NCBI GenBank assembly: GCA_002205965.3 | Contig: NADL03000523.1 | Span: forward strand, 186,001-250,000 | Reading direction: 5' to 3' | Length of the DNA: 64,000 bases | Origin: Kappaphycus alvarezii | Lineage: Eukaryota > Rhodophyta > Florideophyceae > Gigartinales > Solieriaceae | Shown here: piece after piece, positions 1-9,932 of the stretch | How positions within the stretch are numbered: position 1 is the first letter of the stretch | Layout of the letters: every line of letters begins with the position of its first letter | Program-made: the position numbers and the translations under genes | The notes under the pieces: generated by a model | Seen by the model: the letters and a program-made list of their open reading frames with translations, nothing else | What the model was told of the DNA's origin: nothing | Databases searched by the model: none

Positions 1-1
1 C

Positions 2-274
2 GACTCTTCTGACAAGAATGAAGAGGAGAATGAAGAGGAGGACGAGGAGGACGAGGGGGAGTGAGACACGGGAAGTGCTGGAATGGCGGAAAGGAGGCCG
101 GATAGCATGGAACAGGCGGTCCCGACGCTGGATCCGAACTGGGGTATCTATAGTGGTTTAGATATCTCCTAGGAGAAAATAGAGAATTATAAGCCGTTCG
201 CGGATATTTGTCAGGACTGCTTTGAACGAATTGATAATTTTGGGAAATTATTTAGCTCTGATCTCGAGGACTAA
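2..274 (+). pseudogene. Acidic-tailed ORF remnant with two in-frame stops
   Basis: One reading frame runs from base 2 to a TAA at 272-274 and is broken only by TGA at 62-64 and TAG at 170-172. The first part encodes an almost pure Glu/Asp tail (EEENEEEDEEDEGE). After the first stop the frame continues with ordinary-looking protein containing LDPNWGIYSGLDIS and KPFADICQDCFERI, which includes Cys-x2-Cys. I do not recognise the family. Conserved-looking aromatic and Cys residues on both sides of the second stop suggest this was once translated. It could be the end of one ORF and the start of another, or one decayed gene. The sequence is cut by the window edge, so the 5' part is unseen. A similar acidic tail occurs at the far end of the window (63.85-64.0 kb). 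Confidence 0.3.
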
Positions 275-286
275 GATTTAAAGAAG

Positions 287-700
287 AAATATAGATATTT
301 ATCTTGATAGTATCTGCCGTTAGTCTCTCTCGTTCACACGATTCCATTTGATGCATTTTGTCGTACTACGTGTGTTTGTTTGAGACTTTAGGGTTAGCCA
401 AAAATTATGTACGAGCTGAGTAACCTACTTCCTCTTAGAGAGTTCAAGCATGTTGGCAGACAACTTAAAGCCAAGTCACGACTAGAAGGAAGTTGAGAGT
501 CAAGTTCAGACCCAAGAACCAGTTTTATTACGCTGGTAACAGAGCATCAGTGGTAGACCCTGCTCCATCTATACGTGCTTGTAGCCCTCTCAATGTTTGT
601 TGTTAATCTCCCCTTATTGATCGCTCAACTATACTACGGTATCAGTTTTGTCGCTTGCAACATCTTTTTCTTAGGGGAATTGGCTCTATATCTTCTTTCG
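287..700 (+). repeat. Dispersed repeat G, copy 1 (possible LTR plus leader)
   Basis: About 400 bp closely resembles 58543-58945 and, more distantly, 30565-30960. Shared landmarks are GTCTCTCTSGTTCACACGAT, ACTTTAGGG, ACTGCTTCCTCTT-like, AGTTGGCAGACAACTT-like and GGTAGACYCTG. At 534-546 the sequence TGGTAACAGAGCA resembles a primer-binding site complementary to the 3' end of initiator tRNA-Met (TGGTATCAGAGC in many plant elements). That fits an LTR ending just upstream with a leader after it. Neither LTR boundary nor any internal ORF could be placed, so the LTR assignment is an inference. Confidence 0.45.
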
Positions 701-701
701 A

Positions 702-1010
702 CTATCTACCACTACTAGTGGTTTCCATACCACTGTCAAGTCCCTTTTTCACCCTGGCACGCCATATCCGAGAAGGAACTGCCCGCAAACACTCGTTGAA
801 CGTGGCGATCATATCTTGCACTGCTGGAATGGAGCCCAAAAGATCAAAAAGCATGATCGTCAAGTAACCCTTCTCGCAAAAGATCTCACATGAGCTGCTC
901 GTCAACCTTTCGTAGAACCACTCCATGGTCTCCACCGCACAAGACGAGATATCCAGGCAATGAGAAGCAGCGAAGGGACCGACTTTTTTGATATTATCTT
1001 CGTGAATCAC
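702..1010 (-). CDS. Hypothetical 102-aa ORF
   Basis: This is an open frame on the minus strand with mixed hydrophobic and charged composition. It contains a stretch with several Cys residues (SHCLDISSCAVE, SSSCEIFCEK) and an Arg/Lys-rich end. I recognise no domain. It lies directly after repeat G. No homologous stretch follows the second G copy, so it is not simply part of that repeat. Length alone is weak evidence and this may be chance. Confidence 0.15.
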   Translation of the reverse strand: MIHEDNIKKVGPFAASHCLDISSCAVETMEWFYERLTSSSCEIFCEKGYLTIMLFDLLGSIPAVQDMIATFNECLRAVPSRIWRARVKKGLDSGMETTSSGR

Positions 1011-1039
1011 CTCCCTCCCTCAACAGGAGAGTAAGGACC

Positions 1040-1192
1040 ACCTAACCGATGTCCTCTCTGAATGCGGCGAAAAATGAAAAGCAGAGAAGATTTAATTCCT
1101 TTATAGCGACCTCCACAAGGTGTAGGCTCGTGTCTGTGCCAATCTTCACTCTTGGCGTGAATGTAAATAAATTTTCCGAGACTGGGTTACCG
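1040..1192 (+). pseudogene. LINE-like ORF2 C-terminal fragment
   Basis: The frame beginning at 1049 encodes LNAAKNEKQRRFNSFI followed by CRLVSVPIFTLG. This aligns by eye with the C-terminal restriction-like nuclease region seen at 62.9-63.1 kb (IRRFKDFITT, SRLIPVPIST). In such non-LTR retrotransposons this segment carries a conserved A...K...Y/F block followed by a hydrophobic strand and a Gly/Trp turn. Only about 45 residues remain, and the reading frame then leaves the match. It is a short relic of a GC-richer non-LTR element. Confidence 0.4.
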
Positions 1193-1276
1193 AGTCGGCC
1201 CATACGCGGTAATCAATTCTTTCCGCCTTTTCTCTTTACTTCTGACCCTTTCCCACAATCGCCTCATAAAATAAGT

Positions 1277-1625
1277 CCCCCGACCTGCCATTGAGCTCCT
1301 TTTTTCCCGCCAACCGCAGCTGTCTTCGTCGCTAACGGCTACTGCCTTTTTCGAGCGTTGTGCTTTGCCCGCCTGCGATGAATCGCTCCAATCTGTGATC
1401 ACAAGTGAATTCATGCTTTCTAAGTCTGATTTGTTGTTCATTTCTACAGCAGGACCCTACCGAGCACGGCTCCTCTCCGTTCGCACATCCTCATCCTCTT
1501 CCGTTTTCTCTTCGATCTATCACTCCCATCGCTGTACGTTAATTTCCTTTCTTGCTTGAAAGGTCCCATTGGCTATCAATCTTGATATCGTTATATTCCC
1601 TGGACCTATTCGTTTTATGGTCTAC
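1277..1625 (+). pseudogene. LINE-like ORF2 fragment (region downstream of RT)
   Basis: This stretch matches 8400-8720 and, in reverse, 49640-49925. The shared pattern encodes SLQSxxTSEFMLSKSD, RARLLSV and SHRCTLISFLA (PHRGTYMSSSAW in the better copy). In non-LTR retrotransposons a PHAG-W/LRLG block precedes the C-terminal Cys/His knuckle. The order here (nuclease-like piece at 1040-1192, then this more N-terminal piece) is reversed relative to an intact element, so two separate copies are involved. The copy fades out after about 1625. Confidence 0.5.
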
Positions 1626-1668
1626 TCCAAGCTCGGTATTTAGTAGAATTGTGGAATTAATGAAAACG

Positions 1669-1780
1669 TGTTCACTAACGGAATTATGGAATTATTCCAT
1701 TCCATAATTCTATTCCATTCCTGCGGTCAGGTATTACAGACTCGAAATGACAGATTAGTAAATTATTTCATTAGTGAACA
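1669..1780. mobile_element. 112-bp MITE-like inverted-repeat element
   Basis: The ends are perfect 10-bp inverted repeats, TGTTCACTAA (1669-1678) and TTAGTGAACA (1771-1780). The similarity extends imperfectly to about 20 bp. Inside, GAATTATGGA (1681-1690) and TCCATAATTC (1701-1710) form a second perfect 10-bp hairpin arm pair. There is no coding capacity. No convincing target duplication was found, so this may be a non-autonomous DNA element or a chance palindromic cluster. Confidence 0.35.
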
Positions 1781-1788
1781 AAGCGTAG

Positions 1789-1804
1789 TACCCTTCGAAG
1801 GGTA
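1789..1804. repeat. 16-bp perfect palindrome
   Basis: TACCCTTCGAAGGGTA is a perfect palindrome nine bases after the inverted-repeat element at 1669-1780. It could be an unrelated binding-site-like palindrome or part of a larger transposon end. Nothing more can be said from one copy. Confidence 0.5.
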
Positions 1805-2480
1805 GTGCCCGTACAAGGAAAGAAATTTTCGTGCGGCATTCTACACGCTGCAGCCGTTGCTTTGTCACTACAATTAGGCGAGATGGACCATCTGCTTAGT
1901 TCCTAGCTGTTAAATCATACCAGAATTTACTCATGACGCTTTCGGAGTGTACACTCACTGACCGGATCCTGCGGTTAACACATAAGAAACGATTTTCGTA
2001 AACTATTTACCTTCTGTTCACTACAACCTGCGTGCTAACTGTCCTCAAGTCAGCTCTGTAGGGATTTTAGGACGTTCTCATACAACTCGATTGTTTCTCC
2101 GTTCTATCAAATGTCCTCGGGAATACAGATGACTCTATTTCTCAATTAGTAAAATACTTCAAGATTTCACCTTTAACTAGCTAGCTCTTGGGAAAAGCCT
2201 TCTGGGAACGCATTTGATTAGCCCAGAAAAGGGCCTCACCGCACCAGAGTAATGTTAGTAACAGCCTACCATGTCGAGGAAACAAAAGCGAGACCCTTCT
2301 GCTATAGAAATCTGGAGCCCTTTCAGAATGTCAAAGAAAGAAAACAGTACAGGAATAACTGGTAATGAGGGGGGTATATTGGGGGCCTTAATGTTTGAAT
2401 GTGGCCCTGAATATCTACGTTACCATTACTAGTCCCCACTCCATCACCTACTCCAATTTATGGAGTTTTGGTCCCTTTTC
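1805..2480. other. No recognised feature
   Basis: No long open frame, repeat match or RNA gene was seen here. Confidence 0.5.
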
Positions 2481-2499
2481 CGCCTTTTCCATGTCGTAG

Positions 2500-2847
2500 C
2501 AGGCCAAGAATTACCGGTACAAGGCCCTTTGTCAGGAACTATCCATTGACTTCCATCCGCTTGTCTTCGACATCTACAACTCAGGTGGATCTGGTACCGA
2601 TAAGGTCATCTCTCTCATCGCAAATTACATCGCGTCCCGTCGCCACGACACCAACCCAGTGACCGTACAGGCACACATCTTTCACATTTTTAGCTCCTTG
2701 GTACAACAGCGCACCGCCCTGAAAGTCAGTCGTCGGCTGCTAGACTACTCTGCGCCTTGCTCGCTTCCTATTCGCAGGCCCCGGACCTCCCCTATTTCAT
2801 CTCGTAAAGTCTTGTCTTGTGTGTGTCTCAATTTCCTAGAGGGTGTC
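2500..2847 (+). pseudogene. LINE-like ORF2 C-terminus (nuclease-like domain)
   Basis: A single open frame of 116 codons without ATG runs from a TAG at 2497-2499 into the copia A LTR, whose first bases supply the stop. It encodes KNYRYKALCQELSIDFHPLV, then FDIYNSGGSGTDKVI and later SSLVQQRTALKVSRRLLDY. This is the classic arrangement at the C-terminus of many non-LTR retrotransposons: K...Y...C...F.P.V.....G, an I..I helix, and a final LQ(R)..A....L helix. The 5' part is missing. Copia A inserted exactly at its 3' edge. It is a different subfamily from the copies at 8-9 kb and 24 kb. Confidence 0.6.
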
Positions 2848-3053
2848 TGATAGATGATTCATACAAGTGTATGTGATTACCAGACTAAGTCTAGAGGTGG
2901 ACAAGCAATGCATCATTGTATATTTACTGTGTGAGCTGTACGTGATATACTGAGTTGGATCACATCAACATTAGTTGTTACGAATATTATATAAGGTAAT
3001 ACTAGACTAAGAGCCATCAAAAAAAGGGGAAATGATAATCTAATAATCTAATA
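2848..3053 (+). repeat. 5' LTR of copia A (206 bp)
   Basis: It matches 7142-7353 base for base over most of its length, including TACAAGTGTATGT, GTGAGCTGTACGTGATATAC and CATCAACATTAGTTGTTACG. I estimate roughly 90% identity by eye, so the insertion is not recent. Confidence 0.9.
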
Positions 3054-3067
3054 GGTTAAGGGCCCAG
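3054..3067 (+). promoter_or_regulatory. Primer-binding site of copia A (half-tRNA initiator Met type)
   Basis: GGTTAAGGGCCCAG lies directly after the 5' LTR. Apart from one base it equals GGTTATGGGCCCAG, which is complementary to the anticodon stem-loop of eukaryotic initiator tRNA-Met and is the known Drosophila copia primer site. The same site follows the LTRs of elements B (9920-9932) and E (55034-55046, minus strand). Confidence 0.8.
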
Positions 3068-3075
3068 AGAACGTC

Positions 3076-4041
3076 ATGAATATTATCAGGTATACCATCA
3101 AGAAATTGACTGGGAGTAATTACGCCCCGTGTGCATTACAAATTAAGCCCGTACTGAGGGCTACGGACCTATGGAGGTTTGTGGAAGGACGTTCCACTAT
3201 CGACATGGAGATTCAAGGTGAAGACTCTGATGAGTTTGTAGCCAAGAAAAAGGAGTACAGGTTGAAGCAGCAGTGCTTAGCTGAAATACTCTTGAATGTC
3301 AATGCTAAATTTCTACCATCCTTAGCAATGATATACGATCCCAAAGATGTGTGGGATGCTTTGGAGAACATGAAGAAGAGCAAGTCCTCTGCAAGTCAGT
3401 ACAGCTTAAGGAGTAAGCTGTTAAAAATGAAAATGAAAAATGGACAGTCAGTACGTTCGTTTATTGAGGATATATCTCAAATTGAGAATAGCCTCGCGAT
3501 GAGCAATTGTGTGCTTCAGAAACAAGATGAAAAGTTCGCTCTATATCAAGGACTAGGCCCTGAATACGATATGATTAAAACGGTTTTACAGAACATTGCT
3601 GACTTGACATTTGAAGAAATTGTGTCAAGATTGGAAATAAGGGGGTAGGAACTCAAATCGCAACAGAAGCATTATGTAAGAAGGAGCAATGCTGCCTTTT
3701 ACACGGATCAAAAAGTGAACCATAAGGCTAACAGTAGAAGTAACAAGAAGTTTAGAGGAAGCTGTTATGGGTGTGAAAAAGTCGGTCACAGATTCTTACA
3801 GTGTTTCTTTAATCCAGAGTCGCCACAGTATAATGCTAAGTTGAAGGTATCTCACGAAGTTAAAGAGAAAATACAAAAGCTGAACAGTAAGTCCAAGAAT
3901 GAGAATAGAAAGAAGGATTCAGAATGTATAGCATTTGCGACTGGGATGAATGATATGGAATCTCAGTGGTTCCTTGATAATTGTGCTACGCAGCACATGA
4001 CAAACCGGCGTGAAATACTATTCGACTATGAAATAAAATAG
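3076..4041 (+). pseudogene. Copia A Gag and protease region
   Basis: The frame starts MNIIRYTIKKLTGSNYAPCA, the usual copia Gag opening in which L-x-G-x-N-Y begins the UBN2-type Gag domain. It continues through DVWDALENMKKSKS to a TAG at 3646, then resumes in the same frame. A canonical CCHC zinc knuckle, CYGCEKVGHRFLQC, lies at 3763-3804; it binds retroelement RNA. The aspartic protease signature follows as WFLDNCATQHMTN (Asp codon at 3976), where DSGA is more usual; related element E has DSCATQ, so the Cys is family-typical. A second TAG follows at 4039. Gag shares RLKQQCLAEILLNV with element E, so A and E are relatives. Confidence 0.85.
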
Positions 4042-4164
4042 ATACATAACGAGGTTATGAACACGTCCGCTATAAATGGAAAATACCTATTAGAGGATAT
4101 AGCTCGGTATTGTTAAAGCAAGTCATAGATGGATGGTAATTGCAGAACAATTTAGCTTGAAAGA

Positions 4165-5760
4165 GTGGCCTACATACCGACCATGCGAACGGGTCTAAGG
4201 TCACAGACGTTGGCACAAAATGCAGGGATAAGGATTGAATACTCAGCAAAGTCCAATGCGATGAAGGCGTTCATAGGAGACGAGATAATCGTGAAGAATA
4301 ATACAAAAGGCCATGGCGTATGCCATTTGGTTGGCATGCGTGCATTAACATTTGATGGAAGCAATGAATTTTTGTTCAACCAAAGTGGTTGTGATGACTT
4401 GCAGTTGATGCACAGGCGAATGTGCCATGTCAACAAGGATGTTTTGAAAGAAATGGTACGAGCGAATGCAGCATATGGACTGGATGCAGTAAATAACAAA
4501 AGGGCTGATAATAGTTGTCGAGAATGTAATGAGGGCAATCAGATTGCCGCACAACATCCATCTAGGGCCAAGAAAGACCGTGACGTTCTGGAGTTGGTAC
4601 ACTCAGGTATAAGAGGCCCTACGAGAGTAGCTTCGATCAGTGGATCAAAGTATGTCCTAAGTTTTCTAGACGACCCTAGTGGGGCATCCTGGATCATATT
4701 TCTAAAGGATCGATCAAGTGCTCCAAGGGCACTTGAGCAATTAATTAATATGACAGAGAACCTAACTGGGAAGAAGTTAAGGCACATCAGGACTAATGGG
4801 GCGAGTGAATATTTGTCCAATGATTTGCAAAACTAATTCGGAAAGCGAGGGATCTCACAACAAGTAACAACGCCGTATTCCTCTGAGTCTAACGGAAGAG
4901 CAGAGCGCTTAAACAGAACCCTGGTTGAGGGGGCAAGGAGTTTGCTGTCAGAACTAAGGACAATTAACAAAGTAGAAGACCATGGGTTTCTATGGGCTGA
5001 GGCCGTCGCTACAATGAATTTTGTGAGAAACAGGACACTCACAAAGTCTACTCATGGGTCGTATGGGAATAAGACCCCTTTTGATGTTGCACATGGCACA
5101 AAAACTGACCTTTCAAAACTAGTATTATTTGGTTCTGCAGTTCAAGTTAAGAAGCCTTCAAAGTACAGAGAAGGAAAATTTGACTCCCTGACGTGGAACG
5201 GCATAAATGTGGGATACAGTGAATCAGATGCGTACAGAATTTTTGTTTCTGATCTGCATAAGGTAGTACTGTCAAGGGACATAAGATTTATCCAAGAAGA
5301 TCCAGGACGGCCTGTATCTGAATCTAAGACTATAAGTACAAGCAGTCAGGATGATGTTGAAGATATGTATAGTAATACAGATGATCCCACAGGTACAGAG
5401 AATAGAGAAGAAACACGACCAGGATTGGAAGAGCTTGTTAAGCAAAATGAACACCTGCTTACTCATGTACCAGAGAGACTTAAACGTGTCACCAAGCGTC
5501 CAGAGAGATATACATATGACAGCATGTTGGCATTCTTAACAGTACAGCAGCTTAGTGATCAGTCCAATGAAAATGTACCTACATCCATAGAAGAAATGGA
5601 TTCGTCCATGTACTCTAAGGAATGGACAGAAGCCATACGGACAGAGCTTGAATCCATATCAGAACATGGACTAAACAGATTAAGTGAAGTTCCAAAGGAA
5701 AGGAGCTTATCAAATCGAAGTGGATTTTTGGTATCAAGAAAGATGGAGATGGTGAGATAA
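4165..5760 (+). pseudogene. Copia A integrase
   Basis: The integrase begins with an HHCC zinc domain (HRRMCH followed by CREC). The first catalytic Asp is lost: HSGIRGP replaces the family HSDxxGP (compare HSDIVGP in element E). The second catalytic Asp is also lost, with RTNGASEY in place of RTDNGxEY. The catalytic Glu survives in SNGRAERLNRT near 4890, beyond a TAA at 4834. The C-terminal part contains FGSAVQVKKPSKYREGKFD and a VLSRDIRF strand, typical of the region between the copia integrase core and RT. Missing catalytic residues and stops show that the enzyme is inactive. Confidence 0.85.
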
Positions 5761-7111
5761 TAAGGCACAAAGCCAGACTGGTGGCAAAATGTTTCACTCA
5801 AGTTCATGGAGCGGAATACTATGAAGTGTTTGCACCTGCTACCAAGTTCTCTACAGTAAGGTTCCTATGGGGTATGTAGCCGCACGTTACTTCGAACTAG
5901 AGCAAATCTACGTAAAGACAGCGTTCCTAAATGGAGAGCTAGAGGAGGAGCTCTACCTTGAACCACCACCACTACCAAATAATTTGCAAAGCGAGGTTAA
6001 ACCTTTGACATGGCACGGCAAAGGGCGGATATTGTTAAAAACACTATACTGGTTAAAACAGGCATCACGTGCATGGATCTTGAAGTTTAGTAAGCTCATG
6101 GAGGGTATTGGTTTTATGCATTCCGATGCTGACACATGTTTATATAAGAAGGTCATCAAGAGATGCATTTGTTTTGTGGGCTTTTATGTTGATGATATAT
6201 TGATCGCCGCCAAACGCAAGGAAATGTGTAAAGTTGTGAAGTCTATGATTCGAGGCAAGTTCGGAGTAAGGTGTCTTAAGGAAGCAAATTATTTCCTTGG
6301 AGTGAACATACAAAGAGACAGGGAATCGAAAGTGGTACTAATTCATAAACATGGATACATCAGTAAGATACTGAAGAAGTTTAACATGGACCGCGCAAAG
6401 GAGTCAGTAACTCATATAGTATTGGGTAGTATGAATAACGGAGAAGAGGCACCCTGTAATGAACCGTATAAAGAACTAGTGGGCAGTCTAATATATCTAG
6501 CTATCACAACCAGAACTGATATAATGTATGTAGTTGGCTGCTTGTCGAGACACTATAGTCATCCTACAATGTCTCATTTGATGGCAGCCAAGAGAGTGAT
6601 GCGGTATTTGAAGAACACCATTAGTTACGCTACCCAGTATGGTGGGAGTTATGCACTCGTAATCAATAGATTTACCGACTCCGACTGGGCAGGAGATCTA
6701 TCTAGGAAATCTACAAGTGGATACGTATATTATTTAGCAAATGGTGCTTTTACTTGGAAGTCTAAGCCGCAGAATGTGGTCGCTGCATCAAGCACTGAAG
6801 CAGAGTATATTGGAAAGGCATTAGCAGCAAGAGAAGCGCTCTGGATTAGGAAGTTGTGCAATTTTTTTGAGATCGACATCAAGTCAGTGACGATATATGC
6901 TTATAAACAAATGGCTATTAAGCTAGCTAAGGAGGCCTTCATTACGGAAACAAGTAAGCTCACTGACGTTTGTCACCATTTTGCTCGAGACTATGTGAGC
7001 AAAGGAAAGATTGAGATCAACTATATCCCCACATCATCAATGCTAGCTGGTTACATGAAAAGCCACTTGAACGAGTCAAACTGGAACGATGTGTTTCTGG
7101 TATGGGAATAG
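5721..7111 (+). pseudogene. Copia A reverse transcriptase and RNase H
   Basis: A short frame at 5721-5870 encodes [19 protein letters not shown] and FAPATKF, the start of the copia RT. The frame shifts at about 5870 to [25 protein letters not shown]. The RT active site is intact as FYVDDIL (Asp-Asp codons 6191-6196). RNase H follows with TDSDWAGDLSRKSTSGY and STEAEY. The third acidic residue, normally in IYCDNQSA, is replaced in IYAYKQMA. The element ends with SHLNESNWNDVFLVWE and a TAG. RNase H normally degrades the RNA template during cDNA synthesis. It is non-functional because of the frameshifts and this change. Confidence 0.88.
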
Positions 7112-7130
7112 TGCAACATGAAGACTGAAT

Positions 7131-7141
7131 CTGAGGGGGAA
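7131..7141 (+). promoter_or_regulatory. Polypurine tract of copia A
   Basis: CTGAGGGGGAA lies immediately upstream of the 3' LTR, where plus-strand DNA synthesis is primed. A matching CTGAGCGGGAA sits in the same position in element E. Confidence 0.75.
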
Positions 7142-7353
7142 TGATAGATTAGTCGTACAAGTGTATGTTATTATCAGATTAAGTTTAGAAGTGGACAAGC
7201 AATGTATCATTGTATATTTACTTTGTGAGCTGTACGTGATATACTGAGTTGTATCACATCAACATTAGTTGTTACGAATAGTATATAAGCTAATACTAGA
7301 CTAAGAGCCAACAACAACAAAAAAAGGGGAAGTTATAATCTAGTAATTTAATA
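7142..7353 (+). repeat. 3' LTR of copia A (212 bp)
   Basis: It corresponds to 2848-3053 and is 6 bp longer because of an extra ACAACA-like run before the A-rich stretch. Confidence 0.9.
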
Positions 7354-7377
7354 ATGACCAGTAGGGGAAAAATATGA

Positions 7378-7405
7378 GTGTTTTTACTGTTGGAAGATAT
7401 AATCG
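7378..7405 (+). repeat. Repeat R, short copy
   Basis: GTGTTTTTACTGTTGGAAGATATAATCG-like sequence matches the start of a ~115-bp repeat found more fully at 16787, 34765 and 48805. Confidence 0.4.
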
Positions 7406-7654
7406 ATAGTCGATGTGTGACCAGTAGTATGTATAACATCAGGTCATCTGTCAGTATGCTTCTTGCTTGGCATTGAAGATGACTGATGTAATCTACTGAT
7501 TTCTCGGAGTATTACGAACAGTTAATAACCTAGTGCTGAACATCCCGGAGAGATAGTTGATTATTTCGTGTTACCCGAGTTTCATACCCAAGGCTTCGTT
7601 CGGTACAGTAGTATATATTCGTAGGATTGTAGTAATGTCCGTATCAAATGAAAA

Positions 7655-7795
7655 GAATAAACAAAGAGACAGAGACAGAGACACAGCGGGACACTGAGAC
7701 ACAATTGAGACACAACTGAGACTATAGAGCCTGAGACAACCACAAGAAGGTTTACTGAGACTAAACTGAGACCTTGAGACTATTGAGACCAATCC
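7655..7795. repeat. GAGAC-rich imperfect tandem tract
   Basis: Repeated GAGACA, ACTGAGAC and CAATTGAGACAC units form an imperfect low-complexity tract. The ORF seen on the minus strand here is a by-product of the repeat and is not reported as a gene. Confidence 0.7.
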
Positions 7796-7879
7796 ATTTG
7801 TATTCTCTTTGAGTCCTCACTTTATATTTAGTACCTCTTATTTTTCCACGAAAGCAGGCTCAAGACCGACATTTTAGGT

Positions 7880-9366
7880 TAATGAATGAATTCAGACTCA
7901 TTTGTCTCCCAATTTTCGCAGGGCGCCAAACCCCTGTTGGACGTATCTTCCGATCCCTTCGAGATTTGGATGGCTCTCAATGGGTTTTCCAATTATACTG
8001 CTTCTGTACGAAAGCCTCCAAGGTCATGCAGTTGCTACGTACGCTTCCCACCAGTCAATCTGCGGTACTCGCCACCAGCGTCGATCAGAAGCAGATGGAA
8101 GCGTTCCACCAGTTGTAATTGCTCTGCCCTGATCAGGCCTGGCTCCAAGCCCCTCTCCCCTTCCCATTGGGCTGTCTAGGTCTCCTCCAAACTTATAACA
8201 TTACGGAGGCTCCTTGCGCAGCATCTGTAATTGATTCTTTTGGGCTTATCTCCGATCTGCTGATTCTTTACAACGACTAAAACTAAGAGATGCCCCCCGG
8301 TCTGCCATTTAGATCCTTTAATTGAAATGGGGGGCTAATTTTCTGTGGTAGATATGTAGGTTGGTATCCACATATGTACCACAGTAAATTAACTTATATC
8401 CTATTTTCCCGCCACCGGCAACTGTCTTCTTCGCTTACAGCTACGGTACTTTCCGAACGTTGTCCTTCGCCGGTCCCCGGTGAAAGGCTCCAGTCTACGA
8501 TGACAACTGAACTCATGCTATCGAAGTCTGACAGGTTGCTCTTGTCCGTAACAGCACCCGATCGAGCACGGCTCCTCTCTGTGCTCACATTCTCCTCCTC
8601 TGTTTGCTCTTCCCTTCATCACCCCCATCGCGGTACGTACATGTCCTCTTCTGCGTGGAAAGTCGCTCTGGCCCTCCGACTCGGCATCGCGCTATTCCCC
8701 GGATCTACTCCCTGTGCGGTCTGCCCGGCGCTCGGCCGACGTCGCAACCAACTTAGATCCAAGCGGCCAACACGCTTTGACCTGCAAATAAGAAGACGGG
8801 ATGACTCATCTCCATCACTTCCTCCGCAACGCTCTCGCCCGCTTTTGTAGGGAAGTTGGGATCGTCCCCCTCGGCGAACATCCGCTCTTCTACCAGGTTC
8901 CCAATTCGTCTGTGCATTCGGAGTCCTCCCCGTTATGAATGGATATTTACATTCCCGCTGCCTACGGGCTTCACAATAATGATATAGCTGTCGAAGTTAC
9001 TGTTGCCGACCCCTCCGCTCGCCGCCACACCACGCCAAGTACGGTTATCGCAGGTGCTGCCGCGAAACTAGCAGGGCGCGAGAATCATCGTCCTTACGGT
9101 ACTTAATCCGCCAGAAGTAGGCTGGCTCCCGTCCCCATCTCTCCCCTCGGAGGATGGCACCCGGACGCTCACGCGTTGCTAACCGATGTTGCACGCAACA
9201 TCGATACGAGGGCAAGATATACATACGCAAAGATCAAACAAGTCTTAACATGGCGTGGTTCCGCAGCGGCAGCGATGTCCAATGCGGCGTGCCTGTTGGC
9301 TGGCCTCCACGCATTTTTCTATCGTTTAGACGGCTTCCCGCCAATCCTTTATATTGTAAGCTTTTA
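7880..9366 (+). pseudogene. LINE-like ORF2 C-terminal half (longest copy)
   Basis: Frameshifted but colinear remains of the 3' half of a non-LTR retrotransposon ORF2. The order is: KVMQLLRTLP at 8020, the region just after RT; PLPFPLGCLGLL near 8150, the P...GGLGLR motif; RLQSTMTTELMLSKSD; PHRGTYMSSSAW and LALRLGIALFPG; CAVC followed by LDPSGQHALTC, a Cys-Cys-His-Cys knuckle, near 8720-8790; MDIYIPAAYGL and VEVTVADPSA near 8940-9010, the nuclease-like core; APVPISPLGGWHPDAHALLTD near 9130-9190; and a final LLAGLHAF. Frames change several times, so it is dead. Copia B inserted at its 3' end. Confidence 0.7.
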
Positions 9367-9919
9367 TGTGAAAATTGACCTAATATATTAATCTCTATCC
9401 CGGTGTCCTACAGTGATGATAAATTGTGGAGCAATATTTTTATTGAGGCCCACAATTTATATTTATTATGAATCATCAAGGAATAATTTTCTCTATTTTA
9501 CACTGGCACTATTTTATGCTGAATTCAGTGTGAAATAATTTTTATGACCTACAGTTGGGTTTTTATATTATACAGGCTATAATTATTACATTTATGCTAC
9601 CAAAAAATTATTATCTGGATGATTGCTTACCTGGAAATTACTGCAATAATTATTGCTGAGCCTAAATTATGTCTACCAAAATTATTGAACGGCTCACCTG
9701 ATTTTTGTAGCAGGTTCACCCTGGCGTAGAGTATAAGTAGTCTAGGTTGTTAGAAATATTTTTACATCCTTGGGCTATCGAAATATCCCCCTCGATCAGA
9801 TATTATTAAATTTGGTTTTCTATTCATTATTCATTCGAAGTCCGATTGTGGCATTTATTTATTTATTCAAGTTGGAACTATTTATTATTATTTGGATCTA
9901 CCTATCTCATTATTTTGCA
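9367..9919 (+). repeat. 5' LTR of element B (553 bp)
   Basis: TG...CA termini, near-identical to 14371-14924 and to the solo LTR at 38162-38715 (reverse). AT-rich, with no ORF of its own that looks coding. Confidence 0.93.
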
Positions 9920-9932
9920 GTTATGGGCCCAG
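9920..9932 (+). promoter_or_regulatory. Primer-binding site of element B, overlapping the Gag start
   Basis: GTTATGGGCCCAG follows the LTR directly and equals the anticodon-arm complement of initiator tRNA-Met used by Drosophila copia. The ATG inside it (9923-9925) is in frame with Gag, so the primer site also encodes the first Gag residues MGP. Confidence 0.85.

Larger units (their letters stand above)
2848..7353 (+). mobile_element. Ty1/copia LTR retrotransposon, element A (degraded, both LTRs)
   Basis: A complete LTR-to-LTR copy of about 4.5 kb in the order Gag, zinc knuckle, protease, integrase, RT, RNase H, which defines Ty1/copia. The LTRs begin TGATAGAT and end TAATA. A primer site follows the 5' LTR and a purine-rich tract precedes the 3' LTR. 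The flanking pentamers GTGTC (2843-2847) and ATGAC (7354-7358) agree at only three of five positions, so the target duplication has decayed. In-frame stops at 3646, 4039 and 4834 plus at least two frameshifts near 5715 and 5870 show that it is dead. It inserted at the end of a LINE fragment. Confidence 0.92.

Noticed and set aside
7571..7792. 73-aa minus-strand ORF
   Set aside because: It is a translation of the GAGAC-rich low-complexity tract.
8374..8850. 158-aa ORF as a host gene
   Set aside because: It is one frame of a LINE ORF2 fragment, with frame changes at the Cys/His knuckle.
9770..9922. Extended Gag start MGYRNIPLDQ... in element B
   Set aside because: These codons lie inside the 5' LTR and recur in the solo LTR at 38312-38013 (minus). 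The Gag frame proper starts at the ATG in the primer site.
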